From assembly GCF_024462815.1 (NCBI RefSeq), contig NZ_JANGCG010000001.1, forward strand, positions 310,001-374,000: a DNA stretch of 64,000 nucleotides, written 5' to 3'. The position numbers and the translations under genes are program-made. Positions 32,523 to 42,421 of the stretch are shown here, piece by piece; within the stretch, counting starts at the first letter, position 1, and every line of letters begins with the position of its first letter. Source of the DNA: Gemmiger formicilis (lineage in GTDB: Bacteria > Bacillota > Clostridia > Oscillospirales > Ruminococcaceae). Under the pieces are notes generated by a model. That model made no database searches, was not told where the DNA came from, and was given only the letters and a program-made list of their open reading frames with translations.

Positions 32523-35183
32523 TTACTGATTCATTTCAGCCTTGACAATCTCCGGCACGGCGTTCAGCGCGTCATCAATCTTGCTGGCATCACGGATACC
32601 GGCCATTGCGAAATCGGGCTTGCCGCCGCCGTTGCCGCCTGCAATCGCGGCAATCTTCTTGACGAGGGCACCGGCCTTCAGGCCACGGGCCAGCGCATTC
32701 TTGGAAACGCCGACTGCCATCATCGTCTTGGCACCATCGCTGCCAATCAGAACCGTAACTGCGTTGGGGGCCTTGTCGCGAATCTTATCGACCATATCGC
32801 GCAGGGTGTCAGCGCCGGTGCCAGTCAGATAGGCGGAGACAATACGCACGCCGTCGATGTCCGCAGCGTTCTCAAACAGGCCGTCAATCTTAGCAGAGGC
32901 AACCTGTGCCTTCAGGATTTCCAGCTGCTTGGCGGTTTCCTTCAGTTCTGCGTTCAGGGCCTCGGCGCGGGCCGGTGCGTCCTTCAGGTTGTTGGCCTTC
33001 AGGGCAGCGGCGGTCTTGGCCAGCAGCTCGGTGCGGTCATCCAGCAGATCCAGCACGCCAAAGGCGGTGGTGCCCTCAATGCGGCGGATGCCGGCGGCCA
33101 CGCTGGACTCGTTCAGAATCTTGAAGCAGCCAATCTGCGCAGTGTTCGTCACGTGGGTACCGCCGCAGAACTCGGTGCTCCAGCCGCCCGCGTCCACAAC
33201 GCGGACAACACTGCCGTACTTCTCGCCAAACAGCGCCATAGCGCCCATCTTCTTGGCTTCCTCGATAGGCAGATTCTGGACGGTGACAGGCAGAGCCTCG
33301 TAAATCTTCTCATTGACGCGGCGCTCAACCTCAGCCAGCTCGGCGGGGGTCACAGCGCTGAAATGCGTGAAGTCAAAGTGGGTAATATGGTCATCCTGAT
33401 AGCTGCCGGCCTGATGCACGTGCTCACCCAGAACCTCGCGCAGAGCCTTCTGCAGCAGATGGGTAGCCGTGTGATTGCGGCAGATAGCGGCGCGGCGCTT
33501 CTCGTCAACCGAGGCAGTGACCTCGTCATCCACGTGAATCGTGCCGTCCAGCAGCTCACAGGTATGGACAAAGTAGCCCTTCGGGGTCTTTTTGACCTGT
33601 GTGACCTTCAGCTTGGCATCGCCGCTGACCAGATAGCCGTGGTCAGCAACCTGACCGCCCATCTCGGCGTAGAACGGGGTGTGGTTCAGCACAACCAGAA
33701 CGCCGTCCTTGACCTCGCCCGCCTCATCGGTGGCAATGGCATCGACCAGCTCCTCACCGTCAGACAGTGCCAGAACCTTGGCCTTCTCGCTCAGGGTCTC
33801 ATAGCCGTCAAAGCGGGTGGTCTCTGCCGTCAGCTCACCGAACAGGTCCGCGCTCCAGCCGGAGATATCCTTAGCCAGACGCTCGGCACGGGCGCGCTCA
33901 CGCTGCTTGGTCATTTCGATGTGGAAGGCGGCCTCATCCACGGCAAAGCCTGCTTCAGCGGCAATTTCGCGGGTCAAGTCGAGGGGGAAACCGAAGGTAT
34001 CGTTCAGCTTGAAGGCCTCGATGCCGGACAGAACCTTCTCATGGGTCTCCTTCAGATGGCTCATCATACCGGTCAGAATGTTCAGACCAGCGTCAATCGT
34101 GCGGCCAAAGCGCAACTCCTCGGTACCGATGACCTTCTTGATATAGGACTCATGCTCGCGCAGCTCGGGGTAACCGGCCTCACTGGACTCGATAACCGTG
34201 TCCACAAGCTCGGTCAGGAAGGGACGGTTGATGCCTAGCATACGGCCGTGGCGGGCAGCGCGGCGCAGCAGGCGGCGCATAACGTAGCCGCGGCCCTCGT
34301 TGGAGGGCAGGATGCCGTCAGACGCCATAAAGACGGTGGCGCGGATGTGGTCGGTAATCACGCGGATGGAAATATCATCCTTCTCATTTTCGCCGTACTT
34401 CTTGCCGGCAATACGCTCCACATGGTGCAGAACGGCGGCAACGGTGTCAACCTCAAACAGGTTGTTGACATCCTGCATGACAACGGCCAGACGCTCCAGA
34501 CCCATGCCGGTATCAATGTTGGGTCTGGCCAGCAGCTCATAGTTGCCCTTGCCGTCCGCGTCATACTGGCTGAACACAAGATTCCAGATTTCCATAAAGC
34601 GGTCGCAGTCACAGCCAACGCCGCAGGTAGGCTTGCCGCAGCCGTACTTCAGGCCGCGGTCATAGTAGATTTCAGAGCAGGGGCCGCAGGGACCGGAGCC
34701 ATGCTCCCAGAAGTTGTCCTCCTTGCCCAGGCGAACCATATGGTCCTCCGGGATGCCGACTTCCTTCGTCCAGATGTCATAGGCCTCATCATCGTCCTGA
34801 TAGACAGAGATATACAGGCGGTCTGCAGGGATTTCCAGCTCCTTAGTCAGGAACTCCCACGCCCAGGGAATGACTTCCTTCTTGAAGTAGTCCTGGAAGC
34901 TGAAGTTGCCCAGCATCTCAAAGAAGCAGCCATGGCGGGCGGTGATGCCAACGCGCTCAATATCCGGGGTACGGATGCACTTCTGGCAGGTTGTCACACG
35001 GTGGCGGGGCGGCTTCTCCTGACCGAGGAACCATTTCTTCATGGGGGCCATACCGCTGTTAATCAGCAGCAGGCTGGGGTCATCCTTCGGAACCAGCGGG
35101 AAGCTGCCAAGGCGCAGATGGCCTTTGGTTTCAAAATAGTGCAGGTACTTCTCGCGAAGCTCATTCAATCCGGTCCATTGCAT
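32523..35183 (-). CDS. alaS: Alanyl-tRNA synthetase
   Basis: An 886-residue class II synthetase with the full layout: catalytic core (NSGMAPMKKWFLG, TARHGCFFEMLGNFSFQDYF, GMGLERLAVVMQ), tRNA-recognition helices, editing domain with HTATHLLQKALRE and CGGTHV zinc ligands, and a C-terminal oligomerisation domain ending GGKPDFAMAG. ATG 35183 is preferred because GGAGAA lies upstream and the preceding residues of the longer frame lie in the leader. It is controlled by an alanine T-box. Confidence 0.97.
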   Translation of the reverse strand: MQWTGLNELREKYLHYFETKGHLRLGSFPLVPKDDPSLLLINSGMAPMKKWFLGQEKPPRHRVTTCQKCIRTPDIERVGITARHGCFFEMLGNFSFQDYFKKEVIPWAWEFLTKELEIPADRLYISVYQDDDEAYDIWTKEVGIPEDHMVRLGKEDNFWEHGSGPCGPCSEIYYDRGLKYGCGKPTCGVGCDCDRFMEIWNLVFSQYDADGKGNYELLARPNIDTGMGLERLAVVMQDVNNLFEVDTVAAVLHHVERIAGKKYGENEKDDISIRVITDHIRATVFMASDGILPSNEGRGYVMRRLLRRAARHGRMLGINRPFLTELVDTVIESSEAGYPELREHESYIKKVIGTEELRFGRTIDAGLNILTGMMSHLKETHEKVLSGIEAFKLNDTFGFPLDLTREIAAEAGFAVDEAAFHIEMTKQRERARAERLAKDISGWSADLFGELTAETTRFDGYETLSEKAKVLALSDGEELVDAIATDEAGEVKDGVLVVLNHTPFYAEMGGQVADHGYLVSGDAKLKVTQVKKTPKGYFVHTCELLDGTIHVDDEVTASVDEKRRAAICRNHTATHLLQKALREVLGEHVHQAGSYQDDHITHFDFTHFSAVTPAELAEVERRVNEKIYEALPVTVQNLPIEEAKKMGAMALFGEKYGSVVRVVDAGGWSTEFCGGTHVTNTAQIGCFKILNESSVAAGIRRIEGTTAFGVLDLLDDRTELLAKTAAALKANNLKDAPARAEALNAELKETAKQLEILKAQVASAKIDGLFENAADIDGVRIVSAYLTGTGADTLRDMVDKIRDKAPNAVTVLIGSDGAKTMMAVGVSKNALARGLKAGALVKKIAAIAGGNGGGKPDFAMAGIRDASKIDDALNAVPEIVKAEMNQ

Positions 35184-35228
35184 AGGTTGTGTTCTCCAAT
35201 CCATAAAATTGCGATTGAGCTGCCACAA

Positions 35229-35477
35229 AAAGATACAGCCCTCGCCCCCATACAGGGACGAAGGCTGTTATGCTTCCGTGGTACCACCCGGTTTGCGGTG
35301 CACACAGTGCACCACCGCTTTGTGTCTGCGTTAACGCCGCAGGTACGCTCAGCTCACCGCTGAAAGCTCCGGGGTGGCTCTGCCGTGTTGCCGCGTGGAA
35401 GCCTTACACCATACAGCTTCCTCTCTGAAAGGCGGAACGGGCGGCATTGGCCCTTTCATCGCTATTTTCCTTTTTAC
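35229..35477 (-). promoter_or_regulatory. T-box riboswitch, alanine specific
   Basis: Read on the minus strand: GCGATGAAAGGGCC opens stem I, AGAGAGGAAGC and GGCTTCC form the distal part, and the specifier GCC (alanine) lies at 35376-35378 followed by A. The core GGGTGGTACCACGG is at 35276-35289 and includes UGGU for a tRNA ending ACCA. The competing terminator pairs ACAGCCTTCGTCC with GGCGAGGGCTGT, followed by a TCTTTTT run near 35228. It matches the downstream alaS and the GCC codon. Confidence 0.94.
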
Positions 35478-35483
35478 AGGCTT

Positions 35484-35512
35484 ATTATATGCCGTTTTCT
35501 GCGCCTTGTCAA
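35484..35512 (-). promoter_or_regulatory. Consensus sigma-A promoter of alaS
   Basis: Minus-strand TTGACA (35507-35512) and TATAAT (35484-35489) are 17 bases apart, a perfect consensus placing the start near 35477. Confidence 0.92.
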
Positions 35513-35573
35513 CCGTTTTTTCCGTATAAACCGCCCGGATTGTGCAAAACCTAGCGTTGAGAGGAGTGTTTTT

Positions 35574-36263
35574 ATGTCTGACATTTTTGCGGAGGTCGGG
35601 CAGGTTGTGCTTACCAGCCTGCTGTCGCTGGCGGTGATGTTCCTGTTCACCCGCATCGGCGGCAAGCGGCAGATTACACAGATGAGCCCCTTCGACTATC
35701 TGAACGCTGTGACGGTGGGTTCCATCGGCGCAGAGCTGGCAACCAATCTGGAGCAATGGCTGCGTCCCCTTTCGGCGCTCATCATCTATATTCTGGCCAC
35801 GTGGTTTGTCCACTATACCGCCTGCAAAAGCAACGCCATGCGCAGCTTCTGGAGTGGGCGCAGCCTGATTCTGATGGACGGTGGCACCATTTACAAAGCC
35901 GCTTTGCAGCGGGCAGCGATTGACGTCAACGAATTTCTGGGGCAGGCCCGGGTGGCCGGATACTTCGACCCCAACGAGATTGAGACGGCCATCCTGGAGA
36001 CAAGCGGCCAGATCAGCTTTCTACACAAAAGCCGGAGCCGTCCCCTGACGCCCGAGGATATGCAGCTGCACCCAGCCGCGGCCAGTGCGTGGTATGACCT
36101 TATCATTGACGGCCAGCTTATGCAGGATAATCTGAAGGCAGCCGGGCGGGACGAGCGCTGGCTGAATGCACAGCTCCACGCGCAGGGCATCGGCCAGCGG
36201 AGCGAGGTTTTCTATGCCGCCTGCGACAAAGCGGACGGCTTCTATGCCTGCCGTATCCAGTAA
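35574..36263 (+). CDS. YetF/DUF421 family membrane protein
   Basis: A 229-residue protein with three N-terminal membrane helices (about residues 5-80) and a cytoplasmic beta-rich domain. The hallmarks are RIGGKRQITQMSPFDYLNAVTVGSIGAELAT and, in the soluble part, GRSLILMDGGTIYKAALQRAAIDVNEFLGQAR. Bacillus relatives (YetF, YdfS) act in spore or envelope biology with no defined biochemistry. ATG 35574 follows GAGAGGAG. The gene is divergent from alaS and may have a promoter inside 35513-35560 that I cannot define. Confidence 0.88.
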   Translation: MSDIFAEVGQVVLTSLLSLAVMFLFTRIGGKRQITQMSPFDYLNAVTVGSIGAELATNLEQWLRPLSALIIYILATWFVHYTACKSNAMRSFWSGRSLILMDGGTIYKAALQRAAIDVNEFLGQARVAGYFDPNEIETAILETSGQISFLHKSRSRPLTPEDMQLHPAAASAWYDLIIDGQLMQDNLKAAGRDERWLNAQLHAQGIGQRSEVFYAACDKADGFYACRIQ

Positions 36264-36278
36264 GGAGTTTAAAAAAAG

Positions 36279-36315
36279 CAAAAACCACCAAACCCTTTCG
36301 GATTTGGCGGTTTTG
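36279..36315. terminator. Bidirectional terminator between the YetF gene and tRNA-Pro
   Basis: GCAAAAACCACCAAA pairs with TTTGGCGGTTTTGC around a CCCTTTCGGA loop; A-rich on the left and T-rich on the right. Confidence 0.8.
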
Positions 36316-36337
36316 CTGATTCCGACAGCCCATTGTT

Positions 36338-36414
36338 TGGTCCGAGTGGCGAGAGTCGAACTCACGGCCTCTTGAACCCCATTCAAGCGCGCTACCAAAC
36401 TGCGCTACACCCGG
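36338..36414 (-). tRNA. tRNA-Pro (anticodon GGG)
   Basis: A 77-nt cloverleaf with encoded CCA. The acceptor pairs CCGGGTG with CACTCGG (one G-U). The anticodon stem CTTGA/TCAAG encloses ATGGGGT, giving GGG. The D-arm AGCGCAGTTTGGTAGCGC and T-loop GTTCGACTC are standard. Confidence 0.95.
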
Positions 36415-36525
36415 TCGAACCGAGCTGTCAAAAGTCAGCCTATATAGTATAGCGGACTCTTGCAGAAATGTCAATACCTAAATTCAAGTTTTTCGAGATT
36501 TCCTGTCAAGACCCGCCCGCAAAGC

Positions 36526-36560
36526 AAAACGAACACATTGCAGAGCAATGTGTTCGTTTT
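36526..36560 (-). terminator. Hairpin between tRNA-Ala and tRNA-Pro
   Basis: AAAACGAACACATTGC and GCAATGTGTTCGTTTT form a perfect 16-bp stem with a 3-base loop directly after tRNA-Ala. It can terminate or separate the two tRNAs. Confidence 0.8.
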
Positions 36561-36562
36561 GG

Positions 36563-36638
<76 letters not shown>

Positions 36639-36682
36639 ATGCTGGCGTCATCCGGATGCGTTCGCTCCTGACGACGCTTGCT

Positions 36683-36711
36683 ATTATAGCAAAGCTGTTT
36701 GCAAATGTCAA
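36683..36711 (-). promoter_or_regulatory. Consensus promoter of the tRNA pair
   Basis: Minus-strand TTGACA (36706-36711), 17 bases, TATAAT (36683-36688): a perfect match, as expected for stable-RNA genes. Confidence 0.92.
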
Positions 36712-36772
36712 CAGTCTTTTTCAAAAAAATTCAAAATTCGCAAAATTATTTTTGCTTGCCAGTTGTTCAAAC

Positions 36773-36806
36773 AAAAAACCGCACCCATGCGGATGCGGCT
36801 TGCGGT
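36773..36806 (-). terminator. Terminator of pfkA
   Basis: On the minus strand a CCGCATCC-GCAT-GGGTGCGG hairpin ends in GGTTTTTTG, just downstream of the pfkA stop. Confidence 0.8.
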
Positions 36807-36813
36807 ATTGTAA

Positions 36814-37788
36814 TCAGATGGAAATTGCCTTGGCAATCTCAATCATATCACGGTCAATGGTCTTGTGCATGGACAGGGCCACGTTGACATCGTAGTCCAC
36901 AATCTTATCGCCGGAGACGGCAACAACACGGTTGTAGATGCCCTTATCCAGCAGGTCAATGGCGTGGTAGCCCATCAGGGAGGCGTTCACACGGTCACGA
37001 ACCGTGGGAGAACCGCCGCGCTGGATGTGGCCCAGAACCGTTGCACGGGAGTCAACGCCGGTAGCGGCCTGAATCTGGTTGGCAAGCTCCTGTGCACCGA
37101 CAACGCCCTCGGACACAATGATGATAAAGTGCTTTTTGCCGGTCACCTGCGTCTGACGCATACGGTCCAGAATGTCGCGCTCAAAGTCGAACGGAATTTC
37201 CGGCAGCAGAACGGCCACAGCGCCGGTGGCAATGCCCACGTTCAGAGCAATATAGCCGGCATGGTGGCCCATAACCTCAACAACGCTGCAACGGTCATGG
37301 CTCTGGGTGGTGTCGCGCAGCTTATCAATCGCCTCCACGGCGGTGTTCATGGCTGTATCGTAGCCGATGGTATACTCACTGCAGGCAATATCGTTGTCGA
37401 TGGTGCCGGGCAGACCGATGCAGGGAATGCCCTGATTGGCCAGTGCGCGGGCACCCATGAAGGAGCCATCGCCGCCAATGACAACAAGCGCGTCAATCCC
37501 CAGCTCCTTGCAGCGCGCAAGGCCCTTAGCTTGACCTTCCTTCGTTTTGAATTCCAGGCAGCGTGCCGTATACAGAATCGTACCGCCGCGGTGGATAATC
37601 TCCGACACGCTGCGCACGTTCATTTCATAAACCTCGCCGTTAATCAGACCATTGTAGCCGCGCTGGATACCCATCATACGGTAACCCTTGCTGATACCGG
37701 CACGGACGATTGCACGCACTGCGGCATTCATGCCGGGTGCGTCACCACCGCTGGTGAGAACACCGATTGTTTTAATTTCCTTAGCCAT
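36814..37788 (-). CDS. pfkA: ATP-dependent 6-phosphofructokinase
   Basis: A 324-residue glycolytic enzyme that phosphorylates fructose 6-phosphate. The N-terminal GVLTSGGDAPGMNAA, the ATP/Mg motif GGDGSFMGA near residue 100, the catalytic GTIDNDI loop near 126 and VMGHHAGYIA are intact; Gly-Gly-Asp-Gly indicates the ATP-type. It lies downstream of dnaE with a 164-base gap, so it may have its own promoter; a TATAAT on the minus strand near 37900 lacks a clear -35 box. Confidence 0.97.
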   Translation of the reverse strand: MAKEIKTIGVLTSGGDAPGMNAAVRAIVRAGISKGYRMMGIQRGYNGLINGEVYEMNVRSVSEIIHRGGTILYTARCLEFKTKEGQAKGLARCKELGIDALVVIGGDGSFMGARALANQGIPCIGLPGTIDNDIACSEYTIGYDTAMNTAVEAIDKLRDTTQSHDRCSVVEVMGHHAGYIALNVGIATGAVAVLLPEIPFDFERDILDRMRQTQVTGKKHFIIIVSEGVVGAQELANQIQAATGVDSRATVLGHIQRGGSPTVRDRVNASLMGYHAIDLLDKGIYNRVVAVSGDKIVDYDVNVALSMHKTIDRDMIEIAKAISI

Positions 37789-37952
37789 AAAGCGAGCCCC
37801 TCCTGTTTCGGGAACTATGGACCCACCTGAAAAAAGGATTTATTCAGGCGTGGCCATCACGTTACAATAATTTTTTAACAATCTTGTGACCATCCACATT
37901 ATACCACACTTCTCCGCCGTAATTATGGACAAAACACGCAAAACTTATGGAT

Positions 37953-40900
37953 TTATTTTGCAGAGTGCTCCACATCCTGCACTTTTACGCAATCCTTGCC
38001 CAGTATGCGCTCCAGCTCTGCGCGCAGAAGCGGGTCATCCTTGACAGCCATATGCCGCGCCAGCATCGCCTTGCCGGTATCCTGAAAGCGGAAATACACC
38101 CGGACGGTTCCCCCATCGAAAATGTTGCACAAGAGATTCTCTACCTTGTGCATCTGGGGGCAGTCCCGTGCAGGCACCGTCAGGAAATACCCTGCTGCTC
38201 CCCCGCTTGTCTCGCGTTTCACGCGCTCTACACGGTTCATACCAAAATTCTTCGCAGGGTCATAGCTTTCAATGGGCTGCACGCCCTCCACAATCAGGCG
38301 GGCGGCCTCATCCTCCTTGATAGAGACGCGGCCGTTTGCCACCACAACGGCATTTTCCTGCAGCGCCGCACGGCACTCTGCCAGAATCCGCGGGAACACC
38401 AACAGCTCCATGCTGCCGGTCAGATCCTCCACGGTGGTGAAGGCCATGAGCGTGTTGGATTTTGTTGTCATAATCTTGTTTTTTACGATGGTGCAGACAA
38501 GAGTGACCGTCTGATTGTCAAACTGCTTGGCATCCTCGCCCATAAGCTGAGCGATTGTACAGTTGGATATCTGGGCAATCTGAATCCGGTAGGCGTCCAG
38601 TGGGTGGCCGGACAGGTACAGGCCGGAGACCTCCTTCTCCATTTTCAGCAGCTCAGAGGCAGAATATTCCGGCAGATTCGGAACCTTGTAATCGTTCACC
38701 GGCTTTTCCTCGCCGCCGCCCATCAGGCCGAACAAATCCATCTGGCCGTCCAGATTCTGCCGTGCATCGGTCTCCACGCTTTTCAGGATGCCCTCAACGC
38801 TCTCCAGCATACCATGCCGGGTGGGCTCCAGATTGTCGAACGCACCCGCCTTGACAAGATTTTCCAATGCACGGCGGTTGAGGCCTGTGCCGTGTAGCCG
38901 CTTGCAGAAGTCATACAGGCCGCGGTAGGGCTGGTTGACGCGTTCTTTAATCACTGCCTCAATCAAATCGCGGCCCACGCTCTTAACAGCGTTCAGTCCG
39001 AAGCGGATGCGCTCACCATCGGCGGTGAAGCCGCCGCGGGAAATGTTGATATCCGGCTGCTGCACCTTGATGCCCAGACGCTGGCACTCGGTTGTGTACT
39101 CGATGACTTTGGACGTGTTATCCAGCACGCTGGTCAGCAGGGCCGCCATAAATTCATGAGGATAGTGACATTTCAGATAAGCCGTCTGGAAGGCCACATA
39201 GGCATAACAGGCCGCGTGCGATTTGTTGAAGGCGTAGGACGCAAAACTAATCATATCATCGTAGATTTCGTTTGCAACGCCTTCCGGCACGCCGTTGGCC
39301 ACACAGCCCGCGCATTCCTTGCCCGGCTCCTTGCAGCCATGGACAAAGTGCTCACGCTCCGCCTCCATAACCTTGAGCTTTTTCTTGCTCATGGCACGGC
39401 GGACGTTATCTGCCTGACCGAAACTGAAGCCTGCCAGCTCGCGGCAAATCTGCATAACCTGCTCCTGATAGATAACAACGCCATTGGTAACATCCACGAT
39501 ATGGGCCATCTTCGGCGTCTTGTAGGACACCTTGGTGGGGTCCTTGCGGTTGCGCAGATAGGTCGGGATGGAGTCCATCGGGCCGGGGCGGTACAGCGAA
39601 ATCAATGCGATAATGTCTTCAAGGTTTTTGGGCCGCATACTGACCAGCACCTGAGTCATACCCGTGGATTCAAGCTGGAATATGCCCTCCGTCTCCCCTT
39701 TTGCCAGCATGGCGTAGGTGTCGGGGTCATCGTAATCAATGTGGGCCACGCGGAAATCAGGATTCTTACGGCGGACAGCCATCTCTGTGTCATGGATGAC
39801 CGTCAGCGTGCGCAACCCCAGAAAGTCCATCTTGAGCAGGCCCAGGCGCTCGATTTCCACCATATTGAACTGGGTGACCGGCAGGCCGTCATTGGTGGAC
39901 AGCGGCACATACTCGGTAGCGGGGTCGCGGGTAATGACAACGCCCGCCGCATGGGTCGAGGCGTGGCGCGGCATCCCCTCCACCTTCAGAGAGGTGCTGA
40001 TCAGCTCATGCACCTGACTGTCCGAGTCATAGAGCGCCTTCAGATCCGGGCTGACCTCCAGTGCCTTTTTCAGCGTCATTTTAAGGTCAGTCGGAATCAG
40101 CTTGGCCACCCGATCCACATCCTGATAGCTCATACCCATAACGCGGCCGACATCACGCACAGCGGCGCGGGCCGCCATGGTACCAAAGGTCACAATCTGG
40201 GCCACGTGGTCACGGCCATACTTTTCGTTTACGTAGTCAATGACCTCCTGACGGCGCTCATAGCAGAAGTCAACGTCAAAGTCCGGCATTGAGACGCGCT
40301 CCGGGTTCAGGAAGCGCTCGAAAATCAAATTGTAGCGGATGGGGTCAATGTCGGTAATGCCGACACAGTAGGCCGCCAGACTGCCCGCGCCGGAGCCACG
40401 CCCCGGGCCGACCGGAATATCGTGGCTTTTGGCGTAGTTGATAAAGTCATAGACGATGAGGTAGTAGTTTGTGTAACCCATCGTTTTGACCACATTTATC
40501 TCATAAGTCAGGCGTTCCCGCAGCGCGTCCGTGACCTTGCCCGGGTAGCGGCGCTCAAGGCCCTCCCAGCAGAGCTTTTCAAAGTAGGCCTGGTTTTCCA
40601 TACCGTCAGGCGCTTTGAAGTACGGCAGCTTTGTCTCGCCAAAGGTAAATGCAAAGTTGCACTGCTCGGCAATTTTGTTCGTGTTCTCGCAGGCCTCCGG
40701 CACCATCGAGAACAGGTCATACATTTCCTCGGTGCTTTTCAGATAGAACTCATCGGTCTGGAACTCCATGCGGTCCATATCGTTGATGGTCTTGCCGGTC
40801 TGGATACAGAGCAGGATGCTCTGCATCTTGGCGTCCTCTTTTGTGATATAGTGGGCGTCATTGGTGGCCACCATCGGTATGCCGGTTTCCCGCGCCAGAC

Positions 40901-41480
40901 GGATAAGCTGCGGCAGTACAACCTGGTCCTCCTCAAGGCCGTGGTCCTGCAGCTCGATATAGTAATTTTCTGCACCGAACAAATCGCGGTACCAAAGGGC
41001 CGTCTGCTTGGCGCGGTCATAGTCCCCTGCCAGAATGGCACGCGGGATTTCACCGGCCAGACAGGCCGAGAGACAGATAAGCCCCTCGTGGTGTTTTTCC
41101 AGCAGTTCCTTGTCAATGCGCGGCTTGGAGTAAAAGCCCTCCGTGAAGCCGGCAGAGACCATCTTAATCAGGTTTTTGTAGCCAGTTTCATTCTTGCAGA
41201 GCAGAATCAGGTGCGTGTTGCCGTCAATACGGTTGACCTTGTCAAAGCGGGTGCGGGTTGCCACATAGACCTCACAGCCGATGATGGGCTTGATGCCTGC
41301 AGCCTTGGCGGCGTCAAAGAACGCCACACAGCCGTACATAACGCCGTGGTCCGTGATGGCGCACGCGGTCTGCCCCATTTCCTTCAAGCGGTCAAACATA
41401 CGGTCGATGCGGCAGGCACCGTCCAGCAGGCTGTACTCGGTATGCACGTGCAGATGGGTAAATTGTCTGTTCTCAGCCAT
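37953..41480 (-). CDS. dnaE: DNA polymerase III subunit alpha (DnaE)
   Basis: A 1175-residue replicative polymerase subunit. The N-terminal PHP domain starts HLHVHTEYSLLDGACRI, the palm has the catalytic PDFDVDFCYERR near residue 405, and a helix-hairpin-helix and OB-fold region (VTLVCTIVKNKIMTTKSN, MAFTTVEDLTGSMELLVFP) follow. Its length and absence of an internal exonuclease domain make it DnaE1-like, not PolC. It overlaps whiA by 8 bases. Confidence 0.97.
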   Translation of the reverse strand: MAENRQFTHLHVHTEYSLLDGACRIDRMFDRLKEMGQTACAITDHGVMYGCVAFFDAAKAAGIKPIIGCEVYVATRTRFDKVNRIDGNTHLILLCKNETGYKNLIKMVSAGFTEGFYSKPRIDKELLEKHHEGLICLSACLAGEIPRAILAGDYDRAKQTALWYRDLFGAENYYIELQDHGLEEDQVVLPQLIRLARETGIPMVATNDAHYITKEDAKMQSILLCIQTGKTINDMDRMEFQTDEFYLKSTEEMYDLFSMVPEACENTNKIAEQCNFAFTFGETKLPYFKAPDGMENQAYFEKLCWEGLERRYPGKVTDALRERLTYEINVVKTMGYTNYYLIVYDFINYAKSHDIPVGPGRGSGAGSLAAYCVGITDIDPIRYNLIFERFLNPERVSMPDFDVDFCYERRQEVIDYVNEKYGRDHVAQIVTFGTMAARAAVRDVGRVMGMSYQDVDRVAKLIPTDLKMTLKKALEVSPDLKALYDSDSQVHELISTSLKVEGMPRHASTHAAGVVITRDPATEYVPLSTNDGLPVTQFNMVEIERLGLLKMDFLGLRTLTVIHDTEMAVRRKNPDFRVAHIDYDDPDTYAMLAKGETEGIFQLESTGMTQVLVSMRPKNLEDIIALISLYRPGPMDSIPTYLRNRKDPTKVSYKTPKMAHIVDVTNGVVIYQEQVMQICRELAGFSFGQADNVRRAMSKKKLKVMEAEREHFVHGCKEPGKECAGCVANGVPEGVANEIYDDMISFASYAFNKSHAACYAYVAFQTAYLKCHYPHEFMAALLTSVLDNTSKVIEYTTECQRLGIKVQQPDINISRGGFTADGERIRFGLNAVKSVGRDLIEAVIKERVNQPYRGLYDFCKRLHGTGLNRRALENLVKAGAFDNLEPTRHGMLESVEGILKSVETDARQNLDGQMDLFGLMGGGEEKPVNDYKVPNLPEYSASELLKMEKEVSGLYLSGHPLDAYRIQIAQISNCTIAQLMGEDAKQFDNQTVTLVCTIVKNKIMTTKSNTLMAFTTVEDLTGSMELLVFPRILAECRAALQENAVVVANGRVSIKEDEAARLIVEGVQPIESYDPAKNFGMNRVERVKRETSGGAAGYFLTVPARDCPQMHKVENLLCNIFDGGTVRVYFRFQDTGKAMLARHMAVKDDPLLRAELERILGKDCVKVQDVEHSAK

Positions 41481-42405
41481 TGGGTGTTTCCTTCTTTTCG
41501 GGTACGGCGTCGAGGCGTGCAGCGGCCTCCTGAATTTTCTTCATGCGGTGGGACAGCCCCGCTTTGCTGACCGGCGGGTCAAACTTCTGGGCCAGCTTGG
41601 CCAGCGGCAAATCCGGGTACTGCATCCGTAGCTTTGCGGTCTGGCGCAGGTTTTCCGGCAGAGTGTTCATTGCCCCCGCCGCCTGCAGCTTTTCAATCGC
41701 AAGCTGCACCTGTACCGCGGCCTGCACGCTTTTACCGAGATTGGCCGTCTCGCAGTTGGAAAGGCGGTTGGTCTTGTTGCGCATTTCATTGTAAAGGCGC
41801 TGATTCATGATGCGCATAGCCGCACCGCCTGCCCCCATAAAGGTGAGCAAGTCCTCAATGTGGTCGGCCGCCTTGATGTAGATGGTGTTGGCCCCTTTGC
41901 GCAGTGCGCGGTGGGGGTGGAAATCATGCTCGGCCAACATAGCCTCCAGCTGCTGCGAGAGGTAATGCCGGGTGGAGAGAAACTCCAGATTATAGCTCTT
42001 TTCCGGGTCTGTCATCGTGCCGCAGCACAGAAAGGCTGTGGAGATGAACGCCTGCATACAGCTCTGGCATTTGAAGTTTTCCGGCCGGATGCGCAGGGTC
42101 GGCTCCTTGCCGGTATGGCCGAACAGGGTCAGCAGCTTTGCGACCTCCGCCGGCTCCTTGACGCTGAATTCATACACAGGGCCAGTGGTGCGCTCCTTGC
42201 TCAGCACAGTGCCCTGCACGCCGCAGCGGCGGTAGAGCTTCTGGGCAAAGGTGGCCACGCCCTCATTTTCGGTCTGCAGAACTACACCGCGGTCATCAAA
42301 GTATTTGCCAAAACAGGCCACCGCATACGCGGCGGCCATATTGCAGCAGGGCTTTGAAATTTTGCGGCGCAGTATCTCGTTTTTCACTTCTTGAGAAAAG
42401 CTCAA
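41473..42405 (-). CDS. whiA: Cell-division/sporulation regulator WhiA
   Basis: A 310-residue protein with an N-terminal LAGLIDADG-like domain (VKNEILRRKISKPCCNMAAAYAV; CGTMTDPEKSYNLEFLS) and a C-terminal helix-turn-helix (LRQTAKLRMQYPDLPLAKLAQKFDPPVSKAGLSHRMKKI). WhiA controls sporulation in Streptomyces and supports division in Bacillus. It follows rapZ by 16 bases; the usual intervening yvcK gene is absent. Confidence 0.95.
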   Translation of the reverse strand: MSFSQEVKNEILRRKISKPCCNMAAAYAVACFGKYFDDRGVVLQTENEGVATFAQKLYRRCGVQGTVLSKERTTGPVYEFSVKEPAEVAKLLTLFGHTGKEPTLRIRPENFKCQSCMQAFISTAFLCCGTMTDPEKSYNLEFLSTRHYLSQQLEAMLAEHDFHPHRALRKGANTIYIKAADHIEDLLTFMGAGGAAMRIMNQRLYNEMRNKTNRLSNCETANLGKSVQAAVQVQLAIEKLQAAGAMNTLPENLRQTAKLRMQYPDLPLAKLAQKFDPPVSKAGLSHRMKKIQEAAARLDAVPEKKETPNG

Positions 42406-42421
42406 GTTGGTGTTCTCCTTA

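Noticed and set aside
37790-37950. Promoter for pfkA
   Set aside because: A minus-strand TATAAT near 37900 is present, but no acceptable -35 box lies 16-18 bases upstream.
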